From: Sphingomonas donggukensis
GTDB taxonomy: Bacteria; Pseudomonadota; Alphaproteobacteria; Sphingomonadales; Sphingomonadaceae
Direction of reading: 5' to 3'
NCBI RefSeq assembly: GCF_023674425.1
Contig: NZ_CP098401.1
Location: 62,001-126,000 of the forward strand
DNA: 64,000 bases
Within the stretch, counting starts at the first letter, position 1; each line of letters opens with the position of its first letter. A program made the translations under genes and the position numbers. The notes under the pieces were generated by a model. It was not told the DNA's origin and searched no databases. It saw only the letters and a list, made by a program, of their open reading frames with translations. This document shows positions 59,138 to 64,000 of the stretch, piece after piece.

Positions 59138-59496
59138 ACTGGCGGCGGACCTATCTCGGCATTCGCTGGATGGTCGACCGGGATATCGGAGCGAACAGGC
59201 GACCGTTATCCTTGTTCATTCCCTTCTTCCTTCTGCTCCTCGGCGTTGGCGACCTTGCCACGGTGCGATGGCTGTGGCTGCCCGTCGTGATCCCAATCAC
59301 GATCTTTGCCGCCCTCGCACTGGGGTTCGCCTTGTGGCGAATGTGGCGGGTGATGAAGGCCTTCAGTCGTCATGGCGATCGTAACTACGACAAGCGTGCG
59401 AAATTCGGGCTGCCGTGCGAGTATCGTCGATCGGAAAGCGCGAGCAAAGCCCTCTTCCGCCGCCGCGCTACCCCCGCACCACGCCCACCGCGCTGA
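59134..59496 (+). CDS. Small membrane protein of unknown function
   Basis: A 120-residue protein with two hydrophobic segments (about 26-45 and 49-69) and a basic C-terminal tail. It is translationally coupled to the TRIC-type gene (GTGA) and its 3' end overlaps the convergent acetyltransferase gene by 29 nt. I do not recognise a family. Support comes from the coupling and the membrane pattern. Confidence 0.55.
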   Translation: MNWRRTYLGIRWMVDRDIGANRRPLSLFIPFFLLLLGVGDLATVRWLWLPVVIPITIFAALALGFALWRMWRVMKAFSRHGDRNYDKRAKFGLPCEYRRSESASKALFRRRATPAPRPPR

Positions 59497-60037
59497 ACGG
59501 CTTCGGCTCGACCGGCGGCACGCGGCTGTCGTTCAGCAGGCATTGCCAGTAGCCGACATCGATCCAGCGGCCCTGTTTGAAGCCGACCTCGCGGAACACG
59601 CCCGCGCGGCGGAAGCCGACGTGTTCGTGCAGCCGGATCGAATGGTCGTTGGGCAGTGACAGCACGCCGATCGCCTGAGTGAAGCCCTGCGCGCGGAGCG
59701 TGTCGACCAGCGCCTCGTACACCAGTCGCCCCGCGCCCTGGCCGATCATCGGGCCGGCGACGTACACCGACGTCTCGACCACGTAGCGGTACGCTGGGCG
59801 GTCCCGAAAGCGGGTGGCATAGGCATAGGCCAGAACGCCGCCGCCTTCGCCGTCCGCATCGCCGTTGGTCGCGACCAGCCACGGGTAGAAGCCGTCCGAC
59901 GCCGCGATCCGCCCGCGCATCGCCCGTGCGTCCGGCGCCTCGGTTTCGAAACTGACCGTGCCGCCCAGCACATAGGGTGCGTAGATCGCGGCGATGGCGG
60001 CGGCGTCCTCTGCCCGCGCGGCGCGGATCGCGATCAT
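59468..60037 (-). CDS. GNAT acetyltransferase, phosphinothricin acetyltransferase-like
   Basis: A 189-residue acetyltransferase of the Pat/Bar-like group: IRAARAEDAAAIAAIYAPYVLG at the N-terminus, SFETEAPDARAMRGRI near residue 29, VYVAGPMIGQGAGRLVYEAL near 92 (acetyl-CoA loop GQGAG), and HEHVGFRRAGVFREVGFKQGRW (core GFRRAGVFREVG) near 138. Its ATG overlaps the sppA stop (ATGA), so it is co-translated with sppA. Such proteins acetylate amino-acid analogues. Confidence 0.9.
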   Translation of the reverse strand: MIAIRAARAEDAAAIAAIYAPYVLGGTVSFETEAPDARAMRGRIAASDGFYPWLVATNGDADGEGGGVLAYAYATRFRDRPAYRYVVETSVYVAGPMIGQGAGRLVYEALVDTLRAQGFTQAIGVLSLPNDHSIRLHEHVGFRRAGVFREVGFKQGRWIDVGYWQCLLNDSRVPPVEPKPFSAVGVVRG

Positions 60038-61920
60038 CCGAACAGCTTTGCGTAGAGCAGGTCGGCGAGGCTCAGGTCGCTCATCTTCGCCGACGGCGGC
60101 GCGAGCGCGGCGCATTCGAGACAGCGCACCTGGACCGCGGAGCCGGTCGCGAGGCGCCGCGCATCGGCGATGGCCTGCGCGAACACCGCGCGGCGATCGG
60201 CGGCGATGCGGCTGATCGGGTCCAGCCCGGCCTGGTCGACGCGGTCGTCCTCCTCCTCGGGCGCGGCCCAGCTTTCGGCGAGCTTCGCGGTCCACGACGG
60301 TTCCTTGTCGAGGTACACGGCATGGACCTTGGCCGGGTCGAGCTTCGCGCGGCGCGCAGCCTCGGCGATGGCGTCGGGCAGGCCGCCGAACCGGTCGACC
60401 AGCCCGATCTGGCGCGCGGTGCCGCCGTCCCACACGCGACCCTGGCCGATTTCATTGACGCGCTCGGGCGTCATCTTGCGCGCGCCGGCGACGAGGGTGA
60501 TGAAGCGGCGATAGCCCTGTTCGATCCCCGACTGGATCACCGCGTCGAGCTCTGGGGAGAAGCCCTTGAACACGTCGGGCTGGCCGCTGAGCGGGGTCGT
60601 CGCGACGCCGTCCGCGGTCACGCCGATCTTGGCGAGCGCATTCTCGAAGCTCGGCAGGATGCCGAAGATGCCGATCGACCCGGTGATCGTGTTCGGCTCG
60701 GCAAAGATCGTGTCGCCCGCGGTCGCAACCCAATAGCCGCCCGACGCGGCGAGCCCGCCCATCGACACGACGACCGGCAGCCCCTTGGCCTTCGCCTGCA
60801 GCACCGCCTGGCGGATTTCCTCCGACGCCAGCGCCGATCCACCGGGCGAATCGACCCGCACGACCAGCGCCTTCAGCGATTTCTTGGCCAGCCCGTCGAG
60901 CAGCAGCTTCGACACGCTCGCGCCGCCGGCGGTGCCGGGGCCGGCCTTGCCGTCGACGATTTCGCCCGCGACGGTGATGACGCCGATCGCGTCGCCGGTG
61001 GTGGGAACGGGGTTGGCGCCGATCCAGTCGGCGAGGCGGATCGCGTTGAAGCTGCCCGCGGGCTTCGTCGCGTCATGCCCGGCGATCTCGGCGACGCGCT
61101 TGCCGAACGCCACGCGATCGCCCAGCTTGTCGACCAGCCCGTAGGCGAGGTTCATCTTGGCAAGGTCGCCGCCCGCCGCCACCGTCACGGCACCCGGCCG
61201 CGCGATGACGTCGGCGATGCGCGCCTTGGGCCGCGCCTTCGCGACATTTTCCTTCCAGCGTTCGAAGATCGCGCCGTAGAGCGCGACGTTGGCGGCGCGT
61301 GCCGGTTCGGACTGGCCGGTCAGCGTATAGGGCTCGACCGCCGACTTGAACTGGCCGACGCGGTACACGTGGACGTTGACGCCCAGCTTGTCGATCAGCC
61401 CCTTGTAATAGAGCTGCGACCCGCCCGGCCCCATGAACAGCGTGCCGCCCATCGGATTGACCCAGACTTCGGACGCGTTGGCGGCGAGCAGGTAGCTCGC
61501 GTCCATGTAACCCGTGGCATAGGCGAGCACCGGCTTGCCCGATGCGCGGACGCGGCCGACCGCGTCGGCGACTTCGGCCACGGTCGAGGGATAGCCGCCG
61601 GCGAAGCGATCGAGGTCGAGGACCACGGCCTTGACGCGGGTATCGGTGCGGGCGGTGTCGAGCGCGCGGACGACGTCGCGGGCGCGGATTTCGCGCAGCA
61701 CCTCGCCGCCGCCGATGCCGGCAAACGGATCGACTTCCTGCGGCTGTTCCACCAGCCGCCCGTCGAGCGCGACCAGCAGCGCGCCGTCCTTGATCGCGCG
61801 GGCATTGGGGCGGGCGTTGAGCGCCGCGAACAACACGCCGAAGAACAACAGCATGAAGGCGAGGACCAGGAAATCCTTGATCCCGACCAGCAGCTTCCAG
61901 GCGCCCCGAACCAGCTTCAC
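60034..61920 (-). CDS. sppA: Signal peptide peptidase SppA, 67K type
   Basis: Inner-membrane serine protease that degrades cleaved signal peptides. The 628-residue protein has one N-terminal membrane helix (residues 15-36) and two tandem SppA domains. The Ser-Lys dyad is split between them as in the E. coli enzyme: Lys192 in GQFKSAVEPY and Ser393 in GLAASGGYW. GTG 61920 has GGGG 6 nt upstream and fits the length. It is followed by a coupled acetyltransferase gene. Confidence 0.95.
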   Translation of the reverse strand: MKLVRGAWKLLVGIKDFLVLAFMLLFFGVLFAALNARPNARAIKDGALLVALDGRLVEQPQEVDPFAGIGGGEVLREIRARDVVRALDTARTDTRVKAVVLDLDRFAGGYPSTVAEVADAVGRVRASGKPVLAYATGYMDASYLLAANASEVWVNPMGGTLFMGPGGSQLYYKGLIDKLGVNVHVYRVGQFKSAVEPYTLTGQSEPARAANVALYGAIFERWKENVAKARPKARIADVIARPGAVTVAAGGDLAKMNLAYGLVDKLGDRVAFGKRVAEIAGHDATKPAGSFNAIRLADWIGANPVPTTGDAIGVITVAGEIVDGKAGPGTAGGASVSKLLLDGLAKKSLKALVVRVDSPGGSALASEEIRQAVLQAKAKGLPVVVSMGGLAASGGYWVATAGDTIFAEPNTITGSIGIFGILPSFENALAKIGVTADGVATTPLSGQPDVFKGFSPELDAVIQSGIEQGYRRFITLVAGARKMTPERVNEIGQGRVWDGGTARQIGLVDRFGGLPDAIAEAARRAKLDPAKVHAVYLDKEPSWTAKLAESWAAPEEEDDRVDQAGLDPISRIAADRRAVFAQAIADARRLATGSAVQVRCLECAALAPPSAKMSDLSLADLLYAKLFG

Positions 61921-61976
61921 GTCATACCCCGCAGGAAATGTGTCGATGCCGCCGGTGCTAGAGCATGGCGCGGGGG

Positions 61977-62020
61977 GAGGCAACGGCCTGTATTACGGGG
62001 GCAATACAGGCCGTTGCCTC
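61977..62020. terminator. Perfect 18-bp inverted repeat between a secreted-protein gene and sppA
   Basis: GAGGCAACGGCCTGTATT (61977-61994), 8-nt loop, and its exact reverse complement (62003-62020). No T-tract follows on either strand, so it is either a strong pausing/termination hairpin after the gene at 62075 or another palindromic element. Confidence 0.6.
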
Positions 62021-62074
62021 TTGGGCGCCGCGCGGGGGACGGGGGGGGCGAGGGTCGCGCGGCGCCCTATCCGG

Positions 62075-62587
62075 TCACCTGCCGCCGATCTTCGGCAGCG
62101 TGAAGGGCAGGCGGCTGAGGCCGGGCAGGCCGGTCCAGCCCGGCAGGCCGACCGACAGCGGGCTGCCGCCCGATGCGACGCCGATGCTGGCGTCGCTGCC
62201 CTGCGGCGGATTGGCCTGCGCAACGCTCAACGTGATCGCGCTGTTGCCGTCGTTGGGGTTGGTGACGTTCAGCGATCCCACGCCGATGCCGATCACGTCG
62301 GCCACCTGCGTCCGCCGCCCGGTGCTCGATTCGGAAATCGCGACGTCGGTCAGCGCGAACGGGCCGAGCGCCGACACGGTCGCCAGCTCGCCGCGCTGGC
62401 GCTGGGTCTCGCCGACGTTGACCGCCACGGTGGAGCTGCCGGTGTCGGGGCGCAGCGACACCGTGCCGATGCCGATCCCGGCGATGCCGGCGGCGGGGTT
62501 GGGAACGGACTGGGCATAGGCCGCGGGAGCGACGATGCCCGACGCGAATGCGGCGGCGGTCATGACGGGACGAAACCAGGTCGGCAT
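62075..62587 (-). CDS. Secreted protein of unknown function
   Basis: A 170-residue protein with a signal peptide (cut after AAYAQ near residue 26). The mature part is rich in Gly, Ser, Val and Thr with alternating IGIGTVSL, TVAVNVGE, DVIGIGVGSLNV patterns suggesting beta-strands, and a Pro/Gly-rich end (LPGWTGLPGLSRLP). No family recognised; could be a fimbrial- or autotransporter-like surface protein. RBS GGAGA lies a few nt before the ATG. Confidence 0.6.
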   Translation of the reverse strand: MPTWFRPVMTAAAFASGIVAPAAYAQSVPNPAAGIAGIGIGTVSLRPDTGSSTVAVNVGETQRQRGELATVSALGPFALTDVAISESSTGRRTQVADVIGIGVGSLNVTNPNDGNSAITLSVAQANPPQGSDASIGVASGGSPLSVGLPGWTGLPGLSRLPFTLPKIGGR

Positions 62588-62852
62588 GTGCGGTCTCCTT
62601 CACCTTGGACGCGACGGGGGTGTCGCGGAGACATCAGAAGCGCCCCGAAAGCGTGAACCAAATCTTGCCGGTCGGGGTGCGATCGCCGCCGCTTCGGGTC
62701 CATGTACGCGCCGTTAAGCAGCGCGCGTCCGGCGCGTGCGTGCGCGGTGCGGTCGCGCGCGCTCGGTCCGTTTCGGAAGCGGTTGGCCGCGGGATCCGTC
62801 GCCGGTGCCCGGCGGTCGGTCGCTCCCGCACGGATCGGCGCCGCTCGGGGCC
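62588..62852. other. Gene-free stretch upstream of groES
   Basis: Very GC-rich, no reading frame with credible codon use on either strand and no RNA gene recognised. The groESL promoter and CIRCE operator follow directly. Confidence 0.5.
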
Positions 62853-62881
62853 TTGACGACTCACCGGACGCTTCACATATG
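62853..62881 (+). promoter_or_regulatory. groESL promoter
   Basis: TTGACG (62853-62858), a 17-nt spacer and CATATG (62876-62881). Predicted transcription start is at the left edge of the CIRCE operator. The CTTGAC and CATAT elements would also suit the alphaproteobacterial RpoH consensus. Confidence 0.65.
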
Positions 62882-62888
62882 CGCCGCA

Positions 62889-62915
62889 CTGGCACTCGCC
62901 ACAGGGGAGTGCCAA
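62889..62915. promoter_or_regulatory. CIRCE operator (HrcA binding site)
   Basis: CTGGCACTC, 9 nt, GAGTGCCAA: the classic CIRCE inverted repeat with correct 9-nt centre and only small departures from TTAGCACTC/GAGTGCTAA. It predicts HrcA repression of groESL; hrcA itself is not in the window. Confidence 0.92.
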
Positions 62916-62951
62916 CCTGTCTTTCTGTCACGAAAAAAGGGACCAAGCTCC

Positions 62952-63239
62952 ATGAACTTTCGTCCGCTGCACGACCGCGTGCTCGTCCGCCGCGTCGAGG
63001 CCGAGGAAAAGACCTCGGGCGGGATCATCATCCCCGACACCGCCAAGGAAAAGCCGCAGGAAGGCGAAGTCGTCGCCGCCGGCGCCGGTGCCAAGAACGA
63101 CAAGGGCGAAGTCTCGCCGCTCGACGTGAAGGCCGGTGACCGCATCCTGTTCGGCAAGTGGTCGGGCACCGAGGTCAAGGTGAACGGCGAGGATCTCCTC
63201 ATCATGAAGGAGAGCGACATTCTGGGGATCATCGGCTGA
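62952..63239 (+). CDS. groES: Co-chaperonin GroES
   Basis: A 95-residue cap of the GroEL chaperonin. [29 protein letters not shown] at the N-terminus (core [13 protein letters not shown], the mobile loop) and [19 protein letters not shown] are full-family matches. A purine-rich GGGA precedes the ATG. First gene of groESL under CIRCE/HrcA control. Confidence 0.99.
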   Translation: MNFRPLHDRVLVRRVEAEEKTSGGIIIPDTAKEKPQEGEVVAAGAGAKNDKGEVSPLDVKAGDRILFGKWSGTEVKVNGEDLLIMKESDILGIIG

Positions 63240-63242
63240 GCC

Positions 63243-63282
63243 GACCCCCCAATCGGCTCTCAACTTTGTCAACATTCGCATT
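63243..63282 (+). repeat. 40-nt block shared with the OPT upstream region
   Basis: ACCCCCCAATCGG then TCAACTTTGTCAACATTCGC, just before the groEL ribosome site. Matches 3297-3336 (minus) with an exact 20-mer. See the paired entry. Confidence 0.6.
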
Positions 63283-63285
63283 TGA

Positions 63286-64000
<715 letters not shown>

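Noticed and set aside
59977..62103. 708-aa open frame opposite sppA
   Set aside because: Antisense shadow of sppA; no domain seen.
62588..62946. Small reading frames upstream of groES on both strands
   Set aside because: Arg/Pro-rich translations, no ribosome site and overlap with the groESL promoter and CIRCE.

Overview
The window is a high-GC chromosomal segment from an alphaproteobacterium, most likely a Sphingomonas-type sphingomonad. This rests on protein similarity recalled from the families, on the rpe / heparinase-like / purH and glnK-amtB blocks, on the CIRCE-controlled groESL, and on several families of short palindromic repeats of the kind common in sphingomonad genomes. About 62 genes are supported. 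No rRNA, tRNA, CRISPR array, transposase or prophage was seen.

Layout. 1-3.3 kb: 3' part of a GH130-like glycosidase gene (cut by the window edge) and an OPT-family peptide transporter. 3.4-6.4 kb: CaiB-type CoA-transferase, GNAT acetyltransferase and glutaryl-CoA dehydrogenase. 6.4-8.9 kb: haem genes hemC-hemD and a membrane-anchored protein, divergent from tsaD-gpsA-DUF1697 (8.9-11.5 kb). 11.5-15.2 kb: repeat cluster, AsmA-like protein, a small SdhAF4-like (DUF1674) gene and rsmB. 15.3-19.3 kb: rpe, heparinase II/III-like protein, purH. 19.4-25 kb: polysaccharide flippase, Na+/H+ antiporter, polA. 25-28.5 kb: SRAP-type DNA-crosslink protein, a class A beta-lactamase-fold hydrolase, nadB. 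28.6-32.1 kb: small lipoprotein, ABC ATPase, zinc-finger protein, tldD. 32.1-35.4 kb: a CcdA/CcdB toxin-antitoxin pair, a cluster of perfect hairpins, and sdhCDA. 35.5-40.9 kb: periplasmic/OmpA-like envelope proteins, DUF4893 lipoprotein, gyrB and a small acetyltransferase. 40.9-42.1 kb: a lower-GC insert holding a solitary HsdR-type nuclease-domain protein. 42.2-45.7 kb: amtB-glnK (sigma-54 type promoter), DUF2007, a flavin-binding oxidase-like protein, an HExxH protein. 45.8-56.8 kb: a TCA-cycle region (sdhB, mdh, sucD, sucA, sucB, lpdA) with a thioesterase, ZapE ATPase and a GIY-YIG nuclease inserted. 56.8-62.6 kb: AraC regulator, DUF1275, TRIC-type channel, acetyltransferase, SppA protease, a secreted unknown. 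62.9-64 kb: groES and the start of groEL.

Functionally most of the window is housekeeping: central carbon oxidation (all succinate dehydrogenase subunits, 2-oxoglutarate dehydrogenase, malate dehydrogenase and one succinyl-CoA ligase subunit), NAD, haem, purine and tRNA modification, replication/repair, and chaperones. Two gene-order oddities stand out: sdhB lies apart from sdhCDA, and sucC is not next to sucD. At both places there is accessory DNA (hairpin cluster plus ccdAB; GIY-YIG gene inside a palindromic-repeat pair). The most notable accessory items are the GIY-YIG/repeat unit, the orphan HsdR-domain nuclease in low-GC DNA, and the four-hairpin cluster beside ccdAB.
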